DNA of 64,000 bases from Megasphaera hutchinsoni (GCF_001553405.1 NZ_KQ960925.1:1-64000); one strand, 5' to 3'; counted from the stretch's first letter, positions 17,776 to 26,398 are shown. Program-made: numbers and translations. Notes: generated from the letters alone by a model not told the origin.

Positions 17776-18843
17776 CTAAACCAGTTCCATCAATTCTTTT
17801 GATGTCTGTGTTAATAATTCACAGCCTGTCGCTGTAATGGCAAGGGAATCCTCAATACGGACACCATATTTGCCTTCTATGTATAATCCCGGTTCTACCG
17901 TAACTATCATATTTTCTTTTAATGTTTCCGTAGACCGCGGGGATAATACCGGTGCTTCATGAATTTCTAACCCTGTTCCATGTCCTAACGAATGCGTAAA
18001 ATACCTTTCTACCCCATGTTGTGCAAAAAACGCTCGTACTTGTGCATCTATATCCCGACAAGAGGCCCCCACATGAAGTAACGACACGCCCAGGCGTTGC
18101 CCTTCCTGTACCAACGCATACCATTCCTTTTGTTCCGTTGAAGCACGCCCCATAACAAGCGTACGCGTCATATCAGAATGATAGCCATGGCACACGGCAC
18201 CGAAATCGAACGTCACAAAATCGCCCACTTCAATCACTTTATCCGTAGCTGTACCATGAGGCATAGCCGAACGGGTACCTGATGCCACAATTGTCGTAAA
18301 CGATTTTTCTTCTGACCCCAACAAAAGCATCTTACTTTCTAACATCGTTGCCACTTCACGCTCCGTCATACCTGCGTGAAGTTCCGCTACCGTTTGGGCA
18401 AACGCCTTATCGGCAATAGCACACGCACGGCGTGTATAGGCGATTTCAGCCCGTTGTTTAACGGCTCGCAAGGACACCACATCAGCAGGAACAAAGGAAC
18501 TTGTCGTTTCTTGTGCTAAGGCTTCATACATAAAATACGTAAGCCCCTGTGGTTCATATGCCACGGTCGCCACCTGTTCAACCGTCAACGTCCGGGCAAT
18601 ACAAGATGCCAATTTTCCTTGATGATTTTTAATTTCATATAACAAGCCGGCTTGTTGGGCCGCTTGCTCTAAATAGCGTGCATCCGTCCATAATTCCGCT
18701 CGTGTTGCCGTAACGACAAGTGCACCTTCGCCACCCGTAAACCCACTAAAATAAAGGATATTTTCTGGTTGCAACAACAACACAGCCGTAGCTTGAATGG
18801 ACTGCATATACGCTCGTAATCGCGTTACATTTTCTTGTACCAT
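17776..18843 (-). CDS. pepQ: M24 family Xaa-Pro aminopeptidase/dipeptidase
   Basis: 355 residues: an N-terminal creatinase-like domain and a C-terminal pita-bread metallopeptidase. Metal ligands are visible in [19 protein letters not shown] (two Asp), [13 protein letters not shown] (His), VTVEPGLYI (Glu) and GVRIEDS (Glu). It cleaves peptides with proline at the second position. AGGAGAATC precedes the start. Whether it is aminopeptidase or dipeptidase cannot be told from sequence. Confidence 0.93.
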   Translation of the reverse strand: MVQENVTRLRAYMQSIQATAVLLLQPENILYFSGFTGGEGALVVTATRAELWTDARYLEQAAQQAGLLYEIKNHQGKLASCIARTLTVEQVATVAYEPQGLTYFMYEALAQETTSSFVPADVVSLRAVKQRAEIAYTRRACAIADKAFAQTVAELHAGMTEREVATMLESKMLLLGSEEKSFTTIVASGTRSAMPHGTATDKVIEVGDFVTFDFGAVCHGYHSDMTRTLVMGRASTEQKEWYALVQEGQRLGVSLLHVGASCRDIDAQVRAFFAQHGVERYFTHSLGHGTGLEIHEAPVLSPRSTETLKENMIVTVEPGLYIEGKYGVRIEDSLAITATGCELLTQTSKELMELV

Positions 18844-18906
18844 TTATGATTCTCCTACATCTACTGTACATCTTATCATACCATATTGAAACTATTTTGA
18901 ATAGAA

Positions 18907-19623
18907 TTATTTACATACAAAAGGTAACTCTCTTTCTTCTGCTGTTAATTTTCTCCATGCACCCATAGGCAAGGTATCATCTAGTACTAATCCCCCAATA
19001 GCACGGCGATGCAAGTGACACACCCTAAGCCCTACGGCTGCACACATCCGTTTTATCTGATGATACTGCCCCTCATAAATGGTGATGTCTAAGACATTCG
19101 CTTCCTGTATCTGCACCTGTGCGGGCTGACAAACCGTGCCATCACGCAACACCAAGCCAGCGGCAAAGCACGTTTGGATATCCGCAGGGATCTGGCCTGC
19201 AACAACGGCTTCATACTTTTTCGCCGTATGTTTTTTAGGCGACATAATACGATGGGCCCACGTCCCATCATTCGTTAATAGCAACAAGCCGGTCGTATCC
19301 TTATCCAAGCGGCCGACAGGAAACACACCGGCATGAGCATATAGCGGGGGCAATAAATCCACGACGGTTTTTTCCTTTTCATCACGCCTAGCCGATATAA
19401 CGTCCTTCGGCTTATGCAACAGGAGATAATAATGGGCTTCATACGAAAGTACTTTCCCCTGCACGCGAATATCAACCGCTTCGGGCTGCACGAGCAAGCT
19501 ACTATCCCTGCAAACCACGCCATCCACCGTTACATTCCCCTGTTTACAAAACGCCTTTATGTCTTTGCGACTACCATATCCACTATGACTTAATATCTTA
19601 TCTAACCGCATTGATTTTTTCAT
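18907..19623 (-). CDS. rsuA: 16S rRNA pseudouridine synthase, RsuA family
   Basis: 238 residues: an N-terminal S4 domain (about 5-60) and an RsuA/RluB/E/F catalytic domain with the active Asp in PVGRLDKDTTGLLLLTNDG (about D107). RsuA makes pseudouridine 516 in 16S rRNA. The domain layout and length favour RsuA over RluB. It lies 8 bases downstream of cobC. Confidence 0.9.
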   Translation of the reverse strand: MKKSMRLDKILSHSGYGSRKDIKAFCKQGNVTVDGVVCRDSSLLVQPEAVDIRVQGKVLSYEAHYYLLLHKPKDVISARRDEKEKTVVDLLPPLYAHAGVFPVGRLDKDTTGLLLLTNDGTWAHRIMSPKKHTAKKYEAVVAGQIPADIQTCFAAGLVLRDGTVCQPAQVQIQEANVLDITIYEGQYHQIKRMCAAVGLRVCHLHRRAIGGLVLDDTLPMGAWRKLTAEERELPFVCK

Positions 19624-19631
19624 CTTCCCAC

Positions 19632-20285
19632 CTATAATCTATTCGTATTCGTCCAATTCGTTTGACACCCCGTAGTGCCTTCTAAATGAGCAATACCATT
19701 AATCAATGTCGCCACATTCCGCTGACCATAATACTCAATGATATTATACGCCGTATTATACTGTTGAAACCGCCAAATACGTGACATTTCCAAATCAAGT
19801 AAGCCAAACAACATACACCGAATAGAAGCTCCATGCGAAGCAATCATCACCTGATCGCCATCATGATGTTGCTGCATAAGCTCATGAATTTTCGCTACCG
19901 TCCGTTCCTTGACATCACAAAAAGATTCGCCGCCCGTGGCACGCTGCGTACCATGAGAGCGATAAAAGGCATCAATTTCACCGGGCCACAACTGCTGAAT
20001 TTCTTCGTATGTATGCCCTTCCCATGCACCAAAATTAATTTCGCTTAATTCCGCATACGGTTGTACCTTAAGACCATGCGGTGCCGCAACAATCTCCGCC
20101 GTTTCTTTGGCCCGCGAAAGGGTACTACTATAAATCGCCGTAAAGGGAATCGACGCAAAATAATGACTCAAGGCCTTTGCTTGTGCTCGCCCTCGCTCAT
20201 TTAAGGGGATATCCGTTGTTCCTTGATACCATCTATTCACATTGCCATCCGTCTCACCATGACGAACTAAATATAACCTAATCAT
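19632..20285 (-). CDS. cobC: Histidine phosphatase, probable alpha-ribazole phosphatase
   Basis: 217 residues. The catalytic RHG is at about 8-10 (LVRHGETDGN), and the second histidine is in IASHGASIR. The fold is phosphoglycerate-mutase-like. The family is broad, but its place directly after cobU and cobS argues for dephosphorylation of alpha-ribazole phosphate in the nucleotide-loop pathway of cobalamin. GGAGG precedes the start. Confidence 0.85.
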   Translation of the reverse strand: MIRLYLVRHGETDGNVNRWYQGTTDIPLNERGRAQAKALSHYFASIPFTAIYSSTLSRAKETAEIVAAPHGLKVQPYAELSEINFGAWEGHTYEEIQQLWPGEIDAFYRSHGTQRATGGESFCDVKERTVAKIHELMQQHHDGDQVMIASHGASIRCMLFGLLDLEMSRIWRFQQYNTAYNIIEYYGQRNVATLINGIAHLEGTTGCQTNWTNTNRL

Positions 20286-20309
20286 CCTACATTCCTCCCA
20301 TATATATGA

Positions 20310-21056
20310 TTACCCTATGCCTACTTGTGGTAAGACTACAGCCAACCCCAACAAAAGCATTTCTATTAACTCCACCACGGCACCATACGTATCGCCCGTA
20401 AGGCCACCTAAGAGCGACGTAATATATCGATTCACCACTAAGGAAATACATATAGAAAACCCAAGTAAAACCAAATAAAACATGCCCCCCACCACACAGG
20501 GAAGAAGTGCCAACACAATAGCCCCCCCTAACGTATATGCCGGTGCATAGGTTTTAAAAATCTGCCCCAACCCCGTTTTACGTGCATAGGGAAAACAAGA
20601 AACGCCCGTAACCGTGGCCAGCCGTGCGGCTGCGGGAACCCCCACCAAGACGCTACTCATAAGCCGCGGTGACACATTCGCCAAAAAGCACACCTTCAAC
20701 AATACGAGAAAAACAAAGGCCATCACGCTATTTGCCCCGACATGACTATCTTTTAAAATAGCAAGCATCGTCTGCCTATCCCGTCCTGAGAAGATGCCGT
20801 CCGCCGTATCCATATAGCCATCCGCATGAATGCCCCCCGTAAGAAAAAGCCACGTTCCCGTCACGATAATAGCTACGTAAAACGAATCCAGCCACTGTAT
20901 CCATACGGCATACCAGCCCCACAACAGCAAGCCGAGAACCATCCCGACAAGCGGAAAAAAGACAAGACAACGCCCAAAGCGTTCATTCGTCCATATGACG
21001 CCCTTCGTAACGGGAATCCGCGTTAAAAATTGCAATGCTACTAAAAATGCTATCAT
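20310..21056 (-). CDS. cobS: Adenosylcobinamide-GDP ribazoletransferase (cobalamin synthase)
   Basis: 248 residues, polytopic membrane protein. The hallmark GGIHADGYMDTADG (about 74-87) precedes a helix-rich remainder. It joins adenosylcobinamide-GDP and alpha-ribazole (phosphate). The ATG overlaps the cobU TGA by 4 bases, so the two are coupled. Confidence 0.96.
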   Translation of the reverse strand: MIAFLVALQFLTRIPVTKGVIWTNERFGRCLVFFPLVGMVLGLLLWGWYAVWIQWLDSFYVAIIVTGTWLFLTGGIHADGYMDTADGIFSGRDRQTMLAILKDSHVGANSVMAFVFLVLLKVCFLANVSPRLMSSVLVGVPAAARLATVTGVSCFPYARKTGLGQIFKTYAPAYTLGGAIVLALLPCVVGGMFYLVLLGFSICISLVVNRYITSLLGGLTGDTYGAVVELIEMLLLGLAVVLPQVGIG

Positions 21057-21616
21057 AAAGACTCCTTAAGAACCACTTGCTGCTGCTTAATTTCCATGGT
21101 AATACCACTAACCGAAAAGTACACCGACTGTGCCTGCTGTGCCAAATACTGATTTACCTTCCCGGCTATATCTCGATATAACCGCGTCATCGCATCAGCC
21201 GGTACAATCCCGCTCCCTAATTCATTGGTCACCATAATCAGCGACTTATAATCATACGAAAAAAAATCAGCTAGCAACTGTTTTATATCTGCTAAAATAT
21301 ACGTTTCAAGCTCATCATCAGGATGCGTCCCCCAAACATTTGCCAAATACAAGGTAATACAATCCACCAACACGACATCAGCCGTTTGCCATAATAGCCG
21401 TACCGTCGGTGCTAACCACGATGTCGTCTCCACGGTCTGCCAGGCAGCCGATCGCCGCTTAACATGCAAGGCCACTCGTTGTTGCATTTCCTCATCATCT
21501 ACGCGTGCCGTTGCTACATATACATGCCTGCCTGGCAGGGTCATCGCCAAGCGTTCGGCAAACTCGCTTTTACCGCTCCTCGTACCGCCCGTACATAAAA
21601 AAAAAGATGATTTCAT
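21053..21616 (-). CDS. cobU: Adenosylcobinamide kinase/guanylyltransferase
   Basis: 187 residues. The P-loop GGTRSGKS is at about 10-17, ATARVDDEEM follows, and VTNELGSGIVP is typical of CobU. It phosphorylates and guanylylates adenosylcobinamide. It heads cobU-cobS-cobC. The 74-base gap upstream holds the terminator of the preceding gene and no visible cobalamin riboswitch. With no ring-synthesis genes nearby, this set may serve corrinoid salvage. Confidence 0.95.
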   Translation of the reverse strand: MKSSFFLCTGGTRSGKSEFAERLAMTLPGRHVYVATARVDDEEMQQRVALHVKRRSAAWQTVETTSWLAPTVRLLWQTADVVLVDCITLYLANVWGTHPDDELETYILADIKQLLADFFSYDYKSLIMVTNELGSGIVPADAMTRLYRDIAGKVNQYLAQQAQSVYFSVSGITMEIKQQQVVLKESL

Positions 21617-21642
21617 ACGACTCCTTTCTCTCTTCTACCGTC

Positions 21643-21678
21643 AAAAAACGTTTCCTCTTCGATAAAAAAGAGGAAACG
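21643..21678 (-). terminator. Terminator after the moaB/mog gene
   Basis: CGTTTCCTCTT (21649-21659) pairs with AAGAGGAAACG (21668-21678), and the minus strand runs into TTTTTT. It separates the upstream gene from cobU. Confidence 0.85.
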
Positions 21679-21690
21679 CTTACATACCAC

Positions 21691-22179
21691 TTATTTCTTT
21701 ATTTCTCCATACAAATGATTGGCTTCCGGTAAAATAATCTGTTCCATGCCTATTTTAATTAAACTGGGCAACCCCGGTAAGGCAAATACCAAACATTGAT
21801 GAATTAACCCTGCTACCGAACGATACGCTAAGGCCTCCACTCCGCACGAGCGGCGATACGCAAAGAAAAGCAACATCTCTGCAAAGCCGGGAATCGTCTT
21901 TTCCATCATCGGCGTAAGCGTTTCCAAGGTCACATCCCGTTCAGCTAAGCCTGTTCCACCACTAGTAATAACCATATCTACACTGCATACCCATTCATGA
22001 ATATGTCGTGTAATGGCATCACGATCATCCTTAACAATAGCATAATCCACGACATGATGCCCATAATTCGTAAGGGCTGACTGAATCATTAAACCATTGG
22101 TATCATCAGAAAACGTACGACTATTACTAATCGTCAATATGGCCGTACGTAACGGTCGTTCTCCCTTCCGTTCCAGCAA
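21691..22179 (-). CDS. Molybdopterin adenylyltransferase-type protein (MoaB/Mog family)
   Basis: 162 residues with the MoCF-binding fold: TILTISNSRTFSDDTNG near the N-terminus, TSGGTGLAERDVT, and the ALPGLP element. These proteins bind or adenylylate molybdopterin. I choose a TTG start at 22179 because a perfect AAAGGAGG precedes it; the longer TTG frame to 22206 would place that site inside the coding region. No other molybdenum cofactor gene is nearby. Confidence 0.85.
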   Translation of the reverse strand: MLERKGERPLRTAILTISNSRTFSDDTNGLMIQSALTNYGHHVVDYAIVKDDRDAITRHIHEWVCSVDMVITSGGTGLAERDVTLETLTPMMEKTIPGFAEMLLFFAYRRSCGVEALAYRSVAGLIHQCLVFALPGLPSLIKIGMEQIILPEANHLYGEIKK

Positions 22180-22206
22180 TTCACTCCCTCCTTTATTCCG
22201 TTGCAA

Positions 22207-22446
22207 CTAAGTGTCTTTTTTTATTATACCATTGATACGGCGTAAAGAAAATGTCTTTTTTATGGCAAGATACATTTATCAAAAAAATATCCCCGTCCTT
22301 ATTCCTGCACAATACCCCCACAAAAGCATGGTCCCTACGCTATATTCTTACGGTATGCATGTACCTGAACCGAAAAAAAGGGTAACCCTATGTCCTCCAT
22401 GCAAGGGATAAGCCATATAAAATACACAAGGGATAAGCCATAAAAA
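22207..22446. other. Intergenic region with a short tandem repeat
   Basis: About 240 bases between the moaB/mog gene and the porin terminator. A 66-codon plus-strand frame at 22211-22411 has no ribosome site or recognisable sequence. The only structure is the 24-base tandem repeat listed separately. Confidence 0.4.
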
Positions 22447-22450
22447 ATAC
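22402..22450. repeat. Two-copy 24-base tandem repeat
   Basis: Unit 1 (22402-22425) and unit 2 (22427-22450) share CAAGGGATAAGCCATA then AAAATAC with one mismatch, separated by one base. Unit 2 runs into the porin terminator stem. Confidence 0.85.
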
Positions 22451-22484
22451 GGCGTAATCAGTATCATTACTAATTACGCCGTAT
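22442..22484 (-). terminator. Porin gene terminator
   Basis: ATACGGCGTAAT (22447-22458) pairs perfectly with ATTACGCCGTAT (22473-22484); the minus strand continues into TTTTTT. It lies 58 bases after the porin stop. Confidence 0.85.
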
Positions 22485-22542
22485 ATCGGGTGAAATTATA
22501 TTCCTATATAAAAGCACTTACAAATGTGCTTTCCAGTCCTTA

Positions 22543-23934
22543 TTAGAACGAGAAGTTCAACGAAACTGTCGTATATTCTGCCGGTGATTCAACCGTCGTC
22601 GTTGTACCGCCATCTTTCTTTTCGCCCGAAACCTTTTTATTGATGTACTTCGAGCCTAATGTTTGAGCTGCTTTTAAAACAACATTCTTAGAAAGGGTGT
22701 AATCTACCCCAATGCCCCAAGATTTAACATTTTCCGTATCTGCACGCCATGATGCGGAAGAGTTTCCTACCATTGCACCATCTTCAGCGTGGAGATATTC
22801 TACCCATGCATCCCAGCTACCAGCTTTTTCTTGATCTACATCATTAAATTTGAGTTGACCAACCCATACAGCCGGGGATTCTTTTTGACCAGCTTTTTTA
22901 GCTGCATCTTTAGCCGTTTTGGTCTGGTTAACCTGTTCGTAATTAACCATAGCACTTACATTGCCGCCTACTTTAGCTGTAGCATAAGCACCCCATAAAG
23001 ATTCGGCTTTTAAGTCATCAAGTTTATTGAAGCTATTATAATATACGCCGGCTGCGGCACCATCACCGAAGAATCCTTCTACTTCACCAAAACCAGTTTT
23101 TACTTTCGGGTTCGAAGTAACTAATTTACCATAACCTGCCGTAATAGCGAACTGATCATTTTGCTGTTTAACGATAGCACCGTCTAAAACGTCACCATAT
23201 TGATAGCCATAAGCATTACCCATGGTGTATCCATCAATACGACCAATTTGTAAATTCAAGCTATCCGTAGGTGCATATTCGATATTTGCATTGTTAACAA
23301 AGGCATGCAATTCATCTGCTTTAGCATCGCTGGCAAATCCCTGATCATCCGTAAATACACCGAAATGCACGGTTGTTTTATCATTGACTACGGCATCTGC
23401 ATTTAAATGTACATTGTAATCCCACGCTGCATCACCAGATATTTGAGCGTCTTTTTTTGTCTTGGTAGCAGCACCATCAGCAACAAATTCGTTAGCCTTT
23501 TCTCCCGCTTTCCATTTCTGTGCTACACTTTCTTCTCCGGCTTGATGACGGAAACGAACCCGTGCATCACCCGAAAGTTTTACCGTGCCTACACGAGATT
23601 CCAAATCGGAAACACGTACGCCCAAATTATTCAATTCGCTTGCAAATTCTTGTGCTAAACGATTGATAACAGCACGTTGTTGTGCATTTGCACGATTCGC
23701 ATGTGCCAACGCTTTAGCCGTGATTTCAGCTGCTTCATAACGAGTAATGTTACGATTACCTTCAAAATGTTTGCCATCTACACCCTGGATAATACCGGAG
23801 TTAGCAATAGAAACAACAGACTGATAAGCCCAGCTATCAGCAGGAACATCAACAAACGGGTTAGCTGCAAAAGCACATGTAGCACCAACAGCCATCGTAG
23901 CTACTAACGCAGCTAATACTTTGTTTTTCTTCAT
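22543..23934 (-). CDS. ompM: SLH-domain outer-membrane porin (OmpM type)
   Basis: 463 residues. A signal peptide (1 to about 23, ending AFA) is followed by one SLH domain (about 25-75: NPFVDVPADSWAYQSV, ITRYEAAEITAKAL), a short helical coiled-coil linker (about 80-115), and a beta-barrel ending SLNFSF, the terminal Phe expected for BAM insertion. OmpM proteins of Negativicutes tether the outer membrane to polyamine-bearing peptidoglycan through the SLH domain and form pores. The start at 23934 with AAAGAGG ahead gives a clean signal peptide; the longer frame does not. This gene is the main evidence for a diderm Firmicute. Confidence 0.94.
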   Translation of the reverse strand: MKKNKVLAALVATMAVGATCAFAANPFVDVPADSWAYQSVVSIANSGIIQGVDGKHFEGNRNITRYEAAEITAKALAHANRANAQQRAVINRLAQEFASELNNLGVRVSDLESRVGTVKLSGDARVRFRHQAGEESVAQKWKAGEKANEFVADGAATKTKKDAQISGDAAWDYNVHLNADAVVNDKTTVHFGVFTDDQGFASDAKADELHAFVNNANIEYAPTDSLNLQIGRIDGYTMGNAYGYQYGDVLDGAIVKQQNDQFAITAGYGKLVTSNPKVKTGFGEVEGFFGDGAAAGVYYNSFNKLDDLKAESLWGAYATAKVGGNVSAMVNYEQVNQTKTAKDAAKKAGQKESPAVWVGQLKFNDVDQEKAGSWDAWVEYLHAEDGAMVGNSSASWRADTENVKSWGIGVDYTLSKNVVLKAAQTLGSKYINKKVSGEKKDGGTTTTVESPAEYTTVSLNFSF

Positions 23935-23962
23935 GACAATCAACCTCTTTTCATAAAATAGT

Positions 23963-24050
23963 TGATGTTGTCCTTGCTTTCCCATGAAGTTCATTGGCGA
24001 GTATTCCTTGTTTCCTCTCTTTTACTATTCATGGTCTACCGACAACATCA
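23963..24050 (-). promoter_or_regulatory. Structured porin 5' leader
   Basis: The porin message has a leader of about 135 bases. TGATGTTGTC (23963-23972) is the exact complement of GACAACATCA (24041-24050), so the leader can close a long 10-bp stem that spans most of it and ends about 28 bases before the start codon. A regulatory or stabilising role is inference. Confidence 0.5.
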
Positions 24051-24051
24051 T

Positions 24052-24075
24052 ACTGTATCACTTTAGTGATACAGT
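24052..24075. promoter_or_regulatory. Perfect palindrome at the porin transcription start
   Basis: ACTGTATCACT, TT, AGTGATACAGT: two 11-base arms directly after the porin -10. It covers the expected +1. It could be a repressor operator or a 5'-end mRNA-stabilising hairpin. Confidence 0.65.
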
Positions 24076-24076
24076 C

Positions 24077-24104
24077 ATTATAACACACTTTACTATATTG
24101 TCAA
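24077..24104 (-). promoter_or_regulatory. Porin promoter
   Basis: Minus-strand TTGACA (24099-24104) and TATAAT (24077-24082), both exact consensus, are 16 bases apart. This predicts strong sigma-70-type expression, as expected for a major porin. Confidence 0.85.
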
Positions 24105-24327
24105 ACTTTTTGAATGTTATTTTCATTAATATGCGTCCTTTTCTGTTTTCTCATTACGTTTAGGTTACGGTAAATCACTGCTTTCTCGTATCCCTTCCTA
24201 AAAAAAGGTCTTACAAAATAGAAAAAAAATTCATTTATATTACCCTATTGCTCGTTAGTAATTCCCAAACATGCTGTATAAATACTATACTTTTATTATA
24301 AATAGCCCTTTTATCATTTTCTTTACA

Positions 24328-24475
24328 CAAAAAAAGCACAGCCGACAAAAGATTGCCTGCTGTGCTCTTTTTGTAGGTTTCGCAATCGAAATGGTAAAGG
24401 AGAGGGGTCCTATGGGGTAGTGCCATTTCATCATTACGAAACACTATTATCATTACGGGGATAATGATAATTACA
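24328..24475 (-). ncRNA. Candidate small RNA with long stem, C-rich loop and terminator
   Basis: Read on the minus strand, the stretch holds three elements. First is a 10-bp hairpin (24462-24471 with 24446-24455). Second is a long stem formed by GTTTCG, AAT, GAAATGG pairing with CCATTTC, ATT, CGAAAC (24442-24423 with 24394-24377). Third is an intrinsic terminator, AGCACAGC/GCTGTGCT (24366-24359 and 24342-24335) followed by seven T. The 28-base loop of the long stem contains ACCCC and CCCCTCTCC, which could pair with ribosome binding sites. A TATACT lies at 24481-24486, with no good -35. No ORF fits. It may be a free small RNA or part of the 3' region of the AraC message. Confidence 0.5.
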
Positions 24476-24568
24476 GATATAGTATATCCCATCCCTATTA
24501 CCAATTCTACTCCAAACAGTCACAAAATAATCCATTTAGACATTTATTTTTATTTTATTTCTTTTGTC

Positions 24569-25540
24569 TTATTCCTGAAATTTTTTTCTATACTCTTTCG
24601 GCAACATGCCCGTTCCTTTTTTAAAGGCCACAGCAAATTTACTGCTATTTTCATATCCCACATGATTGGCAATAGCCAAAATGCTCTCATCACTTAATTG
24701 TAACTTCCGCTTGGCTACGGCAATACGAAAATCCTTAATATATTGCCCAATCGTACTACCATACACACTTTTAAAACACCGTTTTAGCGTTGTAGGTGCA
24801 ATACCATATTTTTCCGATAACCGTTCAATCGTCACGCGTTCTTTCATCCGCGAAGTTAATTCCTCATGCACGGCTTTTACTACATCAACCTGACGTTTTG
24901 TCAAATACGTGCGTTGTGTTTCCTGTTCCGGTTTAAGCGTACCCAAAAAGAGCAAGATTTCTAGCACCTTTAACCGCGTATAGCGAAAGCGAATCGACTC
25001 AGGCACATGATACAATTCATAAAACAAGTGTTTCATATTCGGATTTTCGTCCAACAACAGGCCAAACGATGAATGCCCACAAAAGCGATTGCACAACGCG
25101 CTCAACTCCAACGCGGGATCATCCAATAATTGACGAATCGTCGCTTCTGCTTTTCCCACATCTATCTTTAACGATAACCCGCGATAAAAAGAAGAGGGAA
25201 AATACGATGTATGGCAATACTCGCCATGATCACGCCAACTAATCGACATATCCCCACGACTCATATACAAATACTCGCCATTATTGAATTGGCACTCGAC
25301 CCGCCCGTCCTCGCAATGATTAATAGCAAAAACATTGGGTAATGGCGGTCCCCCAAACGAAAACGACTCAATATGTGCGTCAATATACATCACATCTACC
25401 CCGGGAAATACGGGACAACGCGTAAGCGTCACTTCGCCTTCCTTATTTTTAAAAGAAACAATCGTTCGTTCCTTAGTCGATTCAATAACTTTCATGTCCC
25501 CCATACCATTTACATGCATTTTTTTTTCGCAATCTGTCAT
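24569..25540 (-). CDS. AraC-family transcriptional regulator
   Basis: 323 residues with a C-terminal double HTH (about 215-320: TIERLSEKYGIAPTTLKRCFKSVYG and ILAIANHVGYENSSKFAVAFKKGTGMLPKEYRK). The N-terminal domain is long and resembles PchR-type siderophore-responsive members in layout (ECQFNNGEYLYMSRGDMSIS). GGAGGGG precedes the ATG. It lies 51 bases downstream of the PPOX gene, probably in one message. The effector is unknown; an iron or haem link is only suggested by the neighbour. Confidence 0.87.
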   Translation of the reverse strand: MTDCEKKMHVNGMGDMKVIESTKERTIVSFKNKEGEVTLTRCPVFPGVDVMYIDAHIESFSFGGPPLPNVFAINHCEDGRVECQFNNGEYLYMSRGDMSISWRDHGEYCHTSYFPSSFYRGLSLKIDVGKAEATIRQLLDDPALELSALCNRFCGHSSFGLLLDENPNMKHLFYELYHVPESIRFRYTRLKVLEILLFLGTLKPEQETQRTYLTKRQVDVVKAVHEELTSRMKERVTIERLSEKYGIAPTTLKRCFKSVYGSTIGQYIKDFRIAVAKRKLQLSDESILAIANHVGYENSSKFAVAFKKGTGMLPKEYRKKFQE

Positions 25541-25591
25541 ATTGGCCCCTCCCGTTAGGTTTTACCGCTACTACCTTCTTTCCTCTTGCTA

Positions 25592-26398
25592 CTAAGCAAA
25601 CACATATATCTGACTAGGTGCTTTATGTTCTTTCATAAAGCCGCCCCACAAAAAGCGTGCTTTATGCGGTGTAATTTCAATAACATGCAACATGACGGCC
25701 ATCTTGTTTAATTTTTCCAACGTAAGCCCACGTGCCGCCGCAATACCGGCATATTCCTCATCATCCGGTTCGATGAACCGTGCTGTGCCGTCTATTTGCA
25801 AACCACCAATCGTTTGAAAATCCGTAAACGGATCAAATATGGACACACTCGCATAACGATTGCGATACAAATACGCAAACTTTCTACCGCCTTCACTAAA
25901 CATATACAACTTACCCTGATGATAAATATATTCAATAGGCGTAGAATGTACATTTTCACCCCAGCCCGTCGCTAACGCACACGTATTATGGGCCTGTAAA
26001 AACGTTTCCATTGCCTGTAATACATCGGGATCATTTTTATGCGGCAGCTTAATCGCTCTCGTCATCCCTTCAGCAGCAACAATCGCTTCCTGTTCCAACA
26101 CCGTTTTATCAACAAAGGCCGTAAAGGAAAAATCGCCTAAATTAGGAATATTCATCATATATTCAGCATGACTTCCTACTACTACCAAACCCAACCATTT
26201 TGGATGATCTTCCGGCATCGCATAGGTTGCTAACGCAGCCACTTCATTTTCTTCCAGCACGAATACCAACCGTCCGTACGACTTCATATTCACCGTAGCT
26301 GCTAAGGGTGCATACCGTCCCATGCATACAATACTGCTCATCATACATGCCACCCGCTTAGCATCTTCTCCTTTATACAAAAATAATGAATTTGCCAT
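25592..26398 (-). CDS. Pyridoxamine 5'-phosphate oxidase-like (FMN split-barrel) protein
   Basis: 268 residues. The C-terminal half (about 130-265) is a PPOX/FMN split barrel (CALATGWGENVHSTPIEYIYHQGKLYMFSEGGRKFAYLYRNRYASVSIFD). The N-terminal half has no motif I recognise. Related proteins include HugZ-type haem-degrading enzymes and uncharacterised flavoproteins. Co-location with a PchR-like AraC gene would suit haem or iron use, but no haem ligand can be assigned. Promoter at 26443-26471. Confidence 0.8.
   Translation of the reverse strand: MANSLFLYKGEDAKRVACMMSSIVCMGRYAPLAATVNMKSYGRLVFVLEENEVAALATYAMPEDHPKWLGLVVVGSHAEYMMNIPNLGDFSFTAFVDKTVLEQEAIVAAEGMTRAIKLPHKNDPDVLQAMETFLQAHNTCALATGWGENVHSTPIEYIYHQGKLYMFSEGGRKFAYLYRNRYASVSIFDPFTDFQTIGGLQIDGTARFIEPDDEEYAGIAAARGLTLEKLNKMAVMLHVIEITPHKARFLWGGFMKEHKAPSQIYVFA

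Noticed and set aside
21617-21690. Cobalamin riboswitch ahead of cobU
   Set aside because: The 74-base gap is filled by an intrinsic terminator and has no B12-box-like sequence.
22211-22411. 66-codon plus-strand ORF
   Set aside because: No ribosome site or family match. The CPPC near its end is not enough to support a gene.
24235-24504. 89-codon minus-strand ORF
   Set aside because: It overlaps the candidate small RNA and its terminator, has no ribosome site and no recognisable family, and its composition looks like translated non-coding DNA.
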